Shown here piece by piece: positions 24,401-37,600 of a stretch of DNA of 64,000 nucleotides. Each line of letters opens with the position of its first letter. Position 1 is the first letter of the stretch. The notes beneath the pieces are model-generated. The model was not told the DNA's origin. It did not search any database and saw nothing but the letters and a program-made list of their open reading frames with translations. Both the position numbers and the translations under genes were made by a program. Source of the DNA: Eutreptiella sp. 'Long Island Sound 2002' (lineage: Eukaryota; Euglenozoa; Euglenophyceae; Eutreptiales; Eutreptiaceae); assembly GCA_964036045.1 (NCBI GenBank), contig OZ038395.1, positions 7,946,465 through 8,010,464 of the forward strand, given 5' to 3'.

Positions 24401-27400
24401 TCGCGATGCCCATCCCCCTGATAAATTGGGGCCGGAAAATGGGCTCGTTCACGGGCACCCCTGTCTAGGGCTTCAGGGTGCTGGTTTTCACTGCCCCCGA
24501 CTGCCCTCCAACCGTTTGGTAACCGCCAGCACTTGCATGACCGCTTTTCCACCCGCCCGTGACCGCTGTTGCCGGTGCTCTGGAGGCACCCCTCCAGCCT
24601 CTCTCCCCCTCAAGGCCATCCGTGCAATCCCCGCTCTCGCGCAAAGTATGCTTCCCGTTCGTCCCCAAATGCCATACAGGGGGTAACTGGTGGTGGTGGT
24701 GGTGGTGGTAGGTTTGCCAGGGTGCCCGCAACTACCGTTTCCCACGTCCAGGGCTTCACGGTCATCGCCTGGGTCCGCGCGGACGACTTCGCCGGCTGCA
24801 CCGGCACCGCCGGGTGCCCCGTCGCCGGCCGGATCACGCTCCGCGGCGACACCAACACGTTCGGGTACCGCATGAGCCTGACGGCCGCAGGGAAGCTGCA
24901 GTGGACCGTCGGCAACGGCCCGAACCTCCCGCTGACGACCGTCACGCACAGCGCGACCCTCAACGCCGGGCAATGGCACCACGTGGCCGCCACGTTCGAT
25001 GCCATCACCTACCTCATCGGCACCATGCAGGTCTGGGCTCCGGAGCGTTGTGCCTCTGCCTGGTCCCCCTCCGCGCGTTGCTTGCGGTGGTGGCCCCAGA
25101 ATGACGCCACATGCAGACCCCGGAGGGCTAGTAGTTGGTGGGCTGTGTGGTCGACAGGGACCAGCAGGGATGCATTGGAAGGGGAGGGGGAGGGAACCCC
25201 CCCCCCCCCTTTCCTAACAACCTTCCGCTCCGAGTGTCTGCGGACCATGGGATCAGCTTCAAGCACGGCTATACCAGGTTTGCCCAGAAATCAGGAGTGC
25301 GCCTTTCTGAACTCCACTATGCAAACCGCGATACGGTTGACAAAACACGGTCCAGCAGTCAGAAGGACAGCCACAGAGTAAAGATTGTAGCATAGCGATG
25401 ACCTCGTGCACGAAACTATGTTTGTAACATTGTAGCAGTGTGGCCCTGGCCTATGATGAAAGAACTGCTGAACATTGCTGCATATGCATGACAGGACTTG
25501 CATGTGTGGAGCGCTTTGGGGGGTGGACCTGCGCGCAGCCCCCCCTTTCCAGGGCGCTCTGTGACATCAGTTGGTCACCGCAGAGTTGGATGGATGATCG
25601 ATTGAACACACCATATTGGCCTCTGCCAGCCTATACCCAGATACTGTCTCCCTGACGGCAAGTGCCAGCTTCAATGGCATTTGTAACCGACAGTAACCGC
25701 CCCCAACTGCCCTGGCAACCTCCTCCAACCGCCTACAATGCATCCCAGGGGACCAGCTGCCCGGAGGCACAGCCAGGGGTTGACCCTTGACCGGTAGGTA
25801 CGCCTGACCCGGTAAAGCCCAACACCTCAGAGGCACTTGCGGTCGGACCAGTAGCAGGGCATGCCCTCCCTCTCTCCTCATACACGCGTGCCCCCCCCCA
25901 ACACCCCCCGCACACACCGCCAGGTCTGTGTGGACGGCGTCTGCGAGTCCCAAGGCACCAACTACGGCATGATCGGCTACGAGATCGATTCGCGGTTCAC
26001 CGCCGGCGCCGCGCAGGACGGCTCCAGTGGACTTGTCGGCGCCATCGATGCGCTGTGGGTGTGCAACAACCCGTACCCCGCGGCCGCGGTGAAGGTGCAC
26101 TACGACAACACGCGGCTGAACCCCGTGATTCAGAGCATGAGCGCGACGTCGGGCTCGCCGCGGGGCGGCCTCCAGGTCACGCTCGAGGGCTCCGGCTTCG
26201 ACGCGAGTTCGCAGGCCCTCTTCGTCCATTTGGAGGGCCACGGCTACGGCTTCTCGCTGGTGCCCGCCTCCGCGACCCCCACCGCCATCAGCTTCGTCAC
26301 GCCGGAGGTAATTGTCTTACCCCGTTTTTCCTTCTCCTTCTGTATCCCTCCCTCCCTCCCTCCCTCCCTCCCTCCCTCCCTCCCTCCCTCCCTCCCTCTG
26401 TGCACGGTATCGCGTGCCCCAACTCCAATGCCAGCTCCCTTCCTCCCTCTGACCCTCTCACTCGCTCGCTCTCTACCTCCTGATCGTGCAACTGTGGTAC
26501 AAACAGTGCTCCCTCCGTGGGAACCTTCCTCCCTCTGACCCTCTCACTCGCTCGCTCTCTACCTCCTGATCGTGCAACTGTGGTACAAACAGTGCTCCCT
26601 CCGTGGGAACCGAGCTCAGAGGTCAAGGACATGCAGCAACCACACTGACCACTGGGCCAACCCACGTGCCGTTCAGAGTGGGGCAGGGGACGTTGCATTC
26701 TACCCTGTCCCTGTCGACTGCCACCCTTGTGACTTGCGGCGCTGCGGTTTCCGGGGTATCCCATAGTCTTTCGGCCCCGCTCGAACTTCTGTCCCTCCCT
26801 CATTCATCAGGTCTCAATCGTGACTTTCGGTGACATGAGGATGTCGCTGCGCTTGAGCTTCGGCGTGGCCGGCACCCCGGCATATCGCGAGGCCGCGTGC
26901 ATCTTTGGTGAAGGCTGTGCGTTCACGTACATGGCCAACGAGGGCAAACCCGGCAGCATCTGCTACCGCTGGCAGTTCGAGACCGCGCCCGTCGCCGGCC
27001 GGTACGTCGTGGGCGACATCCGGGCTAGCAGCGGGGAGATCTTGGAGGCCGCAGCCGATAACATCCTGGAGGCGCCCGACGGCAGTACGGTCGCGCAGGC
27101 GGCGTCCCCCTACGGGCCCAACCCCGCGGGAGGCGCCAACTTCGGCGCGTCGCTGTCCGGGACGCCGCGGCTGTTCGCGAAGGACATCCACCTCGGCTAC
27201 GCGGATTTCACGCTGTCGGCCTGGGTCAAGATCCCAGACTTCACGCAGTGCGGCGGCGCGCCGAACGCCACACATTGCGCGGTGGCCGGAAAGATGATGC
27301 CGCAGTTCGATCCGAATTCTCAGTACCCTGACGAATGGTGTGAGCCCAGGGACATGCAGTGAGGCGATATGTGTCAGGGCACTGGCAGCTGCTGATTGCG

Positions 27401-28621
27401 TCCCCTGTCGTTCAAAAAGCCGACTCATGACTCAGGCTCAGACTCAAGCGCGAGGAGAGGGCAGAGGCAGGGCATCCGGTTGGAGGGGGGGGCGCATGAG
27501 AGGCGCCTGGAGGCGCTCGGTGGGGCAAGGGCAAGGGTAAGGGCAGGGGCAGGCGTACACACAGGGACAGGGAGACAGGGCTGTGGTGGGGTCGAGGGAG
27601 AAGCAGAAAGGGGCACATGGTACGGGACGCGCGGCTTGGGGCAGGCGGGTGCTGATGGCATCCCAGGCTCAGGGCTGCGCCCCCCCTCCCCCCGTCCTCC
27701 GCATTCTCAGGTACGACTTCGGGTACTTGCTGAGTGTCACGGATGAGGACAGCCCCGACGGCGGCTTCTATGCGCAGATCCGCATCGGCAACGGCCCGTT
27801 CATCCGGCTGCAGAAGCAGACGCACTTCCACACCGCCATTCAGCCCGACACTTGGCATTACGTGACCGGCATCTTCAGCTCCGCCAGGTCTGCAGGGCAG
27901 GCCTGGCGTTCGGGGAGGCGTTGGCCCATGAGCTGTGTTTTGCCTGTGGCACATGTCTTCTGCTTTCACGGAGGGTAGCCTCAGGCGTGTGGCTTGCCGC
28001 CGGCGGTGGGTTGATTGTCAACGGATGCCAGTTGGTCCGTAACCGATGTAACTGGCGGCTCTTTGACGTGCAGGCACGCCGGATTCCAGGAGAGCTTGTT
28101 CCTGTTTCAGTAAGAACTGCCCACCACCTACACGTACCAACAGCTGAACGTATCGATAGGACAGGCGCTATGGGGACAGGGCCTGTGAGAGGTGACCCCG
28201 CATCCATCGCATCCCCATCCCTGACTCTGTGCTGCCTCAGGTCGACCGGGGACCAGATCGGGACTCTCCACGCATGCGTGGACGGCTCGTGCTCGTCGTC
28301 CCCTGTCCTCTCGGATGACATTCTCGGGTACCGTGCGGGTACTGAATTCCAAGTCGGAGGCGCTCTGGGCAAGGTGCGTCATCCCTCTGCACAGCGATCC
28401 CCCCCCCCCCCCCCAGGGAGCGGAGGTGTCCGAGGGGCTGACAGGAAACGTGCACCGCCTAACCGGGGAGCAAGCGCAGCAGCTAAAGGCGGCGGCGAGC
28501 CCGAGCCCAAGCCTACCGACCCCGGCGCCCAACCCGACAGACGCGCTGACCGTGGGGTGGGCGAGCAGCGGGTCCCGCCCAGCCGGGGGGCTCCATCATG
28601 CTCTGCCGGTATCGTGCTCGC

Positions 28622-28653
<32 letters not shown>

Positions 28654-31600
28654 CCAGCAGCAGCAGCAAACATGAATTTTGTAAACGTAACATCTCATGC
28701 AACATTGCTACATTCCCACATTAGGTGCTGTCCTAAGGCGCAGCTGTCCTTCACTTGGCCGCACAAGCATTTTGGCATCTCAAAAGGGCCAATGACCCCC
28801 CCCCCCCCAAAAGGTAAACAATCAGATACCGAGGCCTTGTGCCAACCCCCCCCCCCCGAACCACCAAGGCCTTGTGCCAACCCCCAACCCCCAACCCCCA
28901 ACCCCAGCCTTCCCCCCCCCCCCCCCCCCGAAAAAAAGGCGCTTTTTGGCCTGCGGGATGTTTGGCGGGCGTTTGTACAGGTTCTGCGTCATGGAAGAGT
29001 AGACAAATAACAAATAAGGCAAAATGAATGAATGAAACAAGGACCTGATCATCCGAAAAACATCACTTCATACTTCAGAAATCAAATAAAAATGAAACAT
29101 GAGATGAAGTGAAGTATGAAATGAAATGAAATGAATGAAATGAAATGAAATGAAATACATCAATACATCGACTGTCAGTCAGTGAAGAAGGAAATCTCCT
29201 CGTCTATCGTAACAATGTGCGGAGGTGAGGGTGCACCCGAAGTTTTGATTTTCTGGCCTCGTTTTGTTTTTCTTTTTATGAATGATTTCTTTCTTTCTTC
29301 ATTATACGTATTTGTTTCCTGTCGTCTCATTCACTGCATTTGTCTAGTCACAGCGTCGTCCCCCCCCCCCCTGAACGGCACTGGCAGCAGCCCGTCTCCG
29401 GGACGGCCAACCCCCGGAGTAGTCAAACAGGACAAGTCATCCGGGGGCTCCGTTGACACAACCAAAACACGTTCGGACCCACAGAGGGTCACAATGAGCA
29501 GTGGCGAGAGGCCAATAGGCACCGCCAAAGGCAAACAATCAGATACCGAGGCCTTGTGCCGACCCCCCCCCTCCCCCTGAAAGTGCTGTCCACCACCGTT
29601 GGTCACCAGCCAAGCGCTGGCCGCCACTCATCGCTCGCTCGTTATATCATCCGTTGTTCCCGTTTTCCGTTTGCCCGCCCCCTCGGGGACCAGCCCACTG
29701 CGTTCCCTGCACAGGACTGGGACTTCGTTGGCACCCTGGACGAGCTCAACATCTGCAACTACCCCCTGACCCGGCCTCAGCTGTACCTCCGCTACATCTC
29801 GTATTTCCGCTCCGACCCCGCCCTCGTGGTCTCGGTCCTCCCGGTGCAGAAGAACGTCAACCCCACCCGCCCCATCACCCTCACCGGGGCGGCCAACAAG
29901 CCGGTGGCCCCGGGCTCTTTCCGCTGGCGCATCACCTCGCCGCCCGGCGTGACCCTGACGCCCGCCATGACCAAGGGCAGCCTGAAGCAACCTGCCGTCC
30001 GGCTGCTCCCCAACGTGCTGCAGCCGGGCATCACCTACGTCTTCGAACTCTGTGCCAACGCGACCGACAACGGCGTGTTGGAGTACGCCTGTGGCAGCAC
30101 ACAGGTCACGCATGACCCCCGTTTGCCCCTCCCCGTGCATGAGCCTCCCTCTGGCTGCGTCCCTGCAGCAGCACCGGCAGCAGCAACAGCAGCAGGAAGA
30201 ACCACGATAGCAACGAGGGCCAGACCAAGAAGACAAGGGGGAGGACGCAGGGATGCGCGGTGGGGGAGTGGGGCTAAAGGAGGGTTTCGACAGTGGTTGC
30301 CGGCGGTTACCGGCGGTTGGAACAGCGGTTGGGAAGCAATGTCTGGCAGGTACAAACTGGTTGGGGGGCCGTTTGGGGTGGGCCAACACCCCCCCCCCCC
30401 CTTGTCCTTCCCCTCCCGGGGGGGGTTGGGGGGGGCGTCACTTGGCTCATGAATAATAAGAAATCAACAGGACAACACAGCCGAAGAAAATTTTCAGTTG
30501 GGTTATACTAGAATTCAGAACACAGAACATGTTGGGAGTGACCATCCGACGCGACGCGACACAACACAACACAACACGACACGACACGATCCGACACCAC
30601 ACGGCACCGCACCGCACAACACAACTCATCACTGTACAACAACACACTAGCACACAGCGCACACTTAGACACACAGCCCTCCCGTTTACCTGTACCCGTG
30701 GGTAGACATCCCGGCCATTGCCTTCTGGTAACAGCGCCTCCGGCACACCACACCACACCACACAACACACCACGACACAACTCGTCCACCGTCGTCCCCG
30801 AAGCCCCAGCCCGTCCCCGCCCTCTGCAGATTGCCATCGCCCCGAAGCCGAGCATCGGCCTCTTCTCGTGCACCACCGTGAACGGGTCCCTCGTCGGCAC
30901 TGCCATGACCGAAACCTGGGCACTGCGCGTCGTCGGGCTGACCGGCAGAGGGCCGTTCAAGTTCTCGTACGCCATCAAGGCCGGCGCCGACGAGCGCCCG
31001 CTCTCCGGCGGCTTCATCGCCTCCGGGGTGCTCAGCGTGCTGCTGCCGGCGGCCCCCGGCCCCCAGAACCGCCACGTGCTGGTGGTGGACGTGATGGACG
31101 CCCAGGGGCTCGTGTCGCGGGCCTCCTGCCGCGCGCACGTCCTGCCCGGCACCAACGGCGCCGACGCGGCGGTGGCCACGGTGGACAAGCAGCTGCAGAA
31201 CCAGGACCTCAGCAGCGCCCGCGCCAACATCGGGGTCTACGCGATGCTGACGGCGTCGCTGACGGTCACGGTGGACGTGAGCGTGCACGCGCAGATCATC
31301 CAGCAGTACATCAACACCACCGGGCACCCGGGCTGCGGCTGCAACTCGCCGGAGTCCTCGGCCGCCACCCTCCAGGTGCGTCGTCGTTTTGGGGGGCGGG
31401 GGTGGCGCTGCAGCGGCACCTGTGAGCAACCCCCCCCCCCCCCCCGGTCTCCGGGACGGCGGACCCACAGAGGGTCGGGACGTGCAGTGGCGAGAGGCCG
31501 ATGGGCGCCGCCAAAGGCAAACAACCTAATACCGAGGCCTTGTGCCAACCCCCCCGCCCCCCCGAATATCCACGCACGGAGGATGTTATCCTCAAAAAGC

Positions 31601-34600
31601 GAACAAATACGCACACCCGGAGGTACCAACCAACGTACTCACTCAGCGTTGATGGGACACCCTCCGGATCGGGGCCCTATTCCCCCGGTTTGTCCGCCCG
31701 CTTCAGTTTCAGGAGTGAACACCAAAAACCAGGCATTCTGGCTGACGTGGCCGGTGTTTGGAGGGAGGTGTCTTTGTGCATGGGCCGTTGTATCGGTGAT
31801 CAACAGATTCACCGTGATTTCGGACGGCAAAGCCCGCTGTGTTTACTACAGCAAGGGGTCAGAGGTGACAGTGGTCAGACTTTGGTGGACCTGAGCACGC
31901 CCCACTGGCAGCACGACACCCTGGCCTTGCCACAGAGGACACGATGTGTTCTCTGTGTGCGCGTTACCTGCGGCCGCCCCCTTTCTCTGCCCCAACCCGT
32001 GGGCAATTGCCTCCTGAAAGGCGAAACCGGTGTGCGCACCCAGAAGTACCAACCGGCCCATTTGCTGAGCTGCTGCGGCAGTCATCCAGGTGCAAGGCCA
32101 CCGTGCGAGAAACAGGGTACAGGAGAGGCCACACACCGCCGGGTCGGTAGATTGCCCGTGATGCCCAGACTCCTGCGTATTGCTCGTACCGGTACTGCCC
32201 TTCTCACGCCCCCCCCCCCCCGCGGGGCGGACGGAAAGGGGGTCTGCAGCAGAAGGGGCATTCCGGGACCGGTGAGGCGTGGTGCGAGCGGAACATCCGT
32301 AAGCAGCCCGGGTGAGGGAGAGCGGGGTGAGGGGTGAGGAGGGGTCAACCAGTACAGTGGAGGGGGTTTGCCTCTGTTGGCCGCTGTTTGTGGAGGTGCC
32401 CTCCGCCCATCCCCGTCTCGCGCAGGCACACCCGGGTCCCGTTCAGACATGCCACTGGCGTCTGGCAGGGCAACTGGTTCTCAGTAACAATGGGCCCTGT
32501 ATCAAAGGCCAATTAGTAATACCCGCCCCCTGCACCACCAGAACTCAGTAGGAACGTGCTGCGTCCCGCGCGTGGCTCAGTAGGACCCTGCTCCATCCGA
32601 TCATGTCTGAATTGGCAGACGTTAGTGGCAAGTCTGGTCTCGTTCGCCTGCCTCTCTGCCTCGCGCCGTTCCTGTTGGTTTCGGGGTGTGGGGGGGGGGG
32701 GGCGGGGCGTGCATTTGACCCTCCGCCCCGGACGTCCCGCAGGTGCTGGCCCAGCTCTTGGGCAGGGCGTCCGGCCTCGGCATCGGCGACCTCGTCACGG
32801 AGTTCATCGAGAACCAAACCCGCAACGCCGCCAACACGTCGCTCAACGTGGCCCCCGAGGCCCTCGCGGCGCTGCAGCAGCTGGGCAACCTGGGCGTCCT
32901 GCCGGCGAGCTCCCTGCAGGCGGCCATGCAGCGGGTGATGGGGCACGCGTCGAGCACGGCGGTGCCGGGCGAGGGCGTCCAGAGCTACAGCGTCGGGCAG
33001 CTGCAGACCGCCATCTTGGCCATGTATCAGGTGGTGCCCCGCCCGGCGGAGGGAGGGCCAGGGCCGGTCCGCGGCCGGGGCGGCCCCGGGACGACGGGAG
33101 GGCTTGTTATGCGTTGCCCAGGACTGCGCCGTACGGACCGCGGCGCGAGCCCCGGCGGTGAGTGGCCAACGGCCGGCGCTCAACCGCCCGCCGCCGGTTG
33201 TTGACCGCCACCTTTTCCGAACATGTTCCAACGGCTTCGGAATGGGTTTGGGTCATCAAAAGGTACTCTAGCGCCCGGCCGCTAGGCCCATGTAGCCCAG
33301 GCCATGGGCCCCGCGGAAGCCCCAAAATCGCAGTTTGTAGGCTGTTCAGTCGCGCCTGAAGATTATTGAAAATTTGGATTTTTCAGCCGCCGGCGGGTAG
33401 TGGCCCATCTTTGGTTCATGAAGGACCGACTGCGGGTGAACTTTTACATGCCTTCTTCTTCTTCACTAACGACGAACGTCAGACGGATGTATCAGCGGAT
33501 GATTTGACGCTCTGCCGTGTGTAGTTCCTGGTCGCCCATGGCGGTGTGCGCGTTTATTGGATGAGGCGGAAATCAACGAGATTGAATTTTTTTTTCCTCG
33601 TTGAGGGCTACCCTGGCTCACGGCAACAGCTGGGAAGGACACCACTGCAGGTCTGGAACACACAGCAAATGAGGAAATGCAAACAAGGGCTGTCTTTAAG
33701 CAGCGAGACGTTTTCTTTCCTTTTTTCCCCCACGAAGTTGTTGTCTGTGGATCCGGCTAACCGACGACAGTTGGCCCCCAACCGACGGAGGCCTGCGCTG
33801 AGGCGACGGCAGTTGATGGTCAACCGACGCCGGTTGACCGACTGAAGTCACTCGCCGGCTGGCGCTCTGCCGAGGCCTGAGCGCGCGGCAGTTTGTTTCG
33901 TGTCAAGGACAGCCCCGTGCGAAACGGGGGTAGAGCGCTCAGGCACGGCGCCCACGGGCTGCGAGAGGGACGAGGGGGGGCAGGGCGGTCCGTGCCCCCG
34001 GCCCCTGCCCTCACACAACCCGCGTTCGTTGCAGAGCACCGTCGGCACCGGCTCCAACGCGCCCCTGGCCAGCGGTGCCGCCGCCGCCGTGTCGCTGGGC
34101 AGCGGCGCGCTGCCCCCCAGCACCGAGTCCATGACGCAGCACGACGGCGTCATCAACGTCCAGGTCACAATGGACAGCAGCGTCACCCGCAGCGCCAGCG
34201 TCACCACCACCGTGGGCAACCTGCAGCAGCAGCAGGGCCCTATCGGCCCGGACACGGGCGTGACCGCTTCACAGGTGCGTGGGGCTGCGGGCAGGGATGC
34301 ATTTGAAGGGAAGGGACCTCAAAGGGGGTCCCAGCGGCAGTTGCACTGGCGGTTGGAGGAGATCGCCGAAGCGGTTGGGGGCGGTTACTGTCGGTTACAA
34401 ATGCCATTGAGCCTGGCACTTGCCGTCAGGGAGACAGTGGCTGGGCATAGGCTGGGCGCCCTGGGGAGGGGGGGGGGGGGGGCTCTAACCCAGACGGAAT
34501 GTCACACAGGGGGCAGAATGGAGCGGATGGCAGAGCGTGCGCATGGGAGGCAGCGACAATAAAGGGGATGGCCTGGCCAGCCAGCTCCGTCGCTACCGGG

Positions 34601-37600
34601 TGCCAGGGCAACCCCTGCTCAACCGGCATCAGGTGGGGGGTGTCTCCCGCAGCCCAGATGGGCTGTCTGCGCAACAGGAGTGGGAGCCCATCAGGGGCAG
34701 GCCAACCGTGAGGGGGAAAAGAACATATGGTGGACGGCCCGGACAGCGCGTGGAGGAACAGGGCACCTGGGCCGCACAGAAACACAGCGAGGCAGGCGAT
34801 GGACGGCCTGTGGACAGAGGCTTGTGGACAGCAACAACAGTCAAACGACCCCGGCAACAACCAGCACATCCTCAATACGCCAACTATTGGGCGCCGTTGA
34901 CACGCAAACGGCACACCACGCCACATTCAGCACAGTCCCAACACGCCAACTACTGGGCTCCGCGAACGCGGAAACGACACCAGCAAGAGCACCGGCCGCA
35001 GCGGCCGACAGAAAGTAGCGACCCGACGCAACATGCGAAGGGAAGAACGGGTGACCGTCCAGGGCCCCGTAAAGGAGCAACAACCAGACGGAATGTCACA
35101 CAGGGGGGGCTCTAACCCAGACGGAATGTCACACAGGGGGCACCTCCCCCCCTTCCAATGCATCCCTGGCGTCTATCTCATCTTTTCGTATCTCAGTTTT
35201 GTCGTATCTCATCATTTTCCTTTCTTTCCAGGGAGTGGACATGATTAACCCACGCATTTGTATGGATTGGGACGGAACGAATCGCGGGGTAATTTGTGCA
35301 AACATAATTCCCCCCGGACATCATTTCACCGCATCCCGGTACTCAAGAGGCGTCCGGGGGTGTTTGGCTTCATCGGTGTGTCTGGCTTGTCAAGGTCCAG
35401 CCATACCCCACCCCACCCCAACTTATGTTCAGCACATGTTGTGGACGCCAAATGCCAAGATATGGGCCCCTTCCCAAACAGTATCGAGCCCCTTTATTGA
35501 ACCGTGTTTAGCTTGTGCGCACGCTGTGCACTCCTCGTGTGTAGACGCGAAAAAACACACAGTTTGCACAGTTTGGCAGATACAGCGCCCCGGTGATGCG
35601 CACGCCAACGGCCAAAGCACGTGTCAATGCACATGGTGCCGCACCGGTCGCGTGCGCGTCAGGGTCATGCGCATGTCCACGCGCTAATGCGTGCGTGACC
35701 GTGCCCAGACCAGACATGCCACTGGCGTCTGGCAGGAAAACTGGTGCTCACTCGCAATCGGCCCCGTATCAAAGGCCACTCAGTAATACCCGCCCCCCGC
35801 ACCACCGGAACTCAGTAGGAACGTGCTGCGTCCAGCGTGTGGCTCAGTAGGACCCCGCTCCATCCGATCATGTCTGAGCCGGCAGACACTAGTGGCAAGT
35901 CTGGTTCAGCCGGCTGTCCTCATTCTAGACCCCGGCGGATGCGTGCGGCGTGTGGGGGCTGGGGCGGGACTCTGCGCACGCGGCCGCACACCCGTGTTCA
36001 TGCTGCAGGCCGGCCGTGTGTTGACGGTGGCCAGCGGCAGCGGCAGCAACATCAGCGTCACCCTCCCGTGCCCGTACTGCGTGGTCGCGGAGGTGCCACT
36101 GCCGCGCGACGGCCTCATCCTGGAGTTGCCCCTGACGGCGGACCTCCAGCCCACGGTCGGCGCCGTGCCGGCCTGGACCTCGAGCACCGGCGCCACCCCC
36201 TCGTACACGGAAGGACTGTACTTCGATGGCTCAAGGTGCTGTGCCCGGGGCCCACAACCCCTGAACACCGGACCCAACGCCTCTAATCCGATCTTCCCCA
36301 GCCTCTTGTGGTCGTTCATCGTGAGATTCAGGGCCTCGCTTGTTGCCAAGCTAATTCCGGGGTGTTCCCTCGCCCCCCCCCCCCCCTCTTTTTTAAAGGC
36401 GCGTCTTGCTGAGGTGGCGGTTACTCGCCAACAGATGGCGGTTACTGGCCAACCGCTATTCGTGGCCCAGTGATCACCAACCGCAGGCAGTGTTGAATCA
36501 GGGCTGTTTTTAAGAACCCCAATCTTTCTTTTTTCTTTGGCTAAGGACAGCCCTGAAGGACAGCCCCCCAGGCGCCACCAACCGCTGACCACCAACCGCC
36601 GCCAACCACCAAACATCGTTCAATACTGTGGTTTTGTGTCTTGCCCGTGAAGCAGAGAGCGTCCCCGTGGAGGTTTGTTTCGGTTGGTTGGTGTTAGGAA
36701 CCCTCTTCCCCCCCCCCCCCTTTAAGAACAGCCCAGTGTTGAATAGTGAGTGCTGAGGCCCACATTGTTTTCGAGTTCGGAAGCGCCTTAGCTATTGCGT
36801 TGCCAGTGCAGGGGAGTGAAGACGAAGGCATGAGGAAGGCCCTGCCCTCTGGTCCCAGAACCCCCCGGTCCCCCTTTGTTCGACGACCCAGCACATCCCG
36901 ATCCCCCTCTGCCGCGTCTTCAGTGTGCTGACGCTGGACGCCTTCCAGAACAAGGCGTGGTCGAGCTTCACCGTGTCTTTGCTATTCAAGCGGACGGCCG
37001 CGACCGGGTACATGGGCCTCATCAGCAACGGGTATTGGGACTCCAGCAGCTTCGAGATCCGCGCAGGACCGCAGAATGGCGGCAAGGTACACCCCTTTGT
37101 AACCCACGCCCCCATGCGCCTCTGTTCATGCGAAGCGTCGCACTGCATGGCGTAGCTTGGGTGCACGACACCGGACCGGGCATGCCAATGGTGTCCGGCA
37201 GGCAAACCATTGTTTTGCTGTTACCCCCCCCCCCTTGCAAACTCCCCCCCCTTGCAATCTCCCCCCCCCCCCACCCGGGAGACCGTCACTTCCATGTTTT
37301 TCTAGTTAACATGTATTGTGCTGGTTTGTGTTGCCCATCTGCTTTACGCATGCCCTTGCATTGCTTTTCCCATTACTTCATATCAAGCACCTGTGTGTGT
37401 TCTGTGATATTCTCTCTCCAAAGGCGTTGTATGGGTGTGTTATGTTGCTACTTCAGACCCAAGATGTTCACTCCGGTGGATCATGAGAGTGCTCAACTCT
37501 CAAGGCTAGAGGCTGTGGCGGTTGAATCACCCAAGTCTCCAGAGTCACCGGATGTTACCCCCATGGCTCCGCAACCCCAAACACCGGCACAGCCCACACA

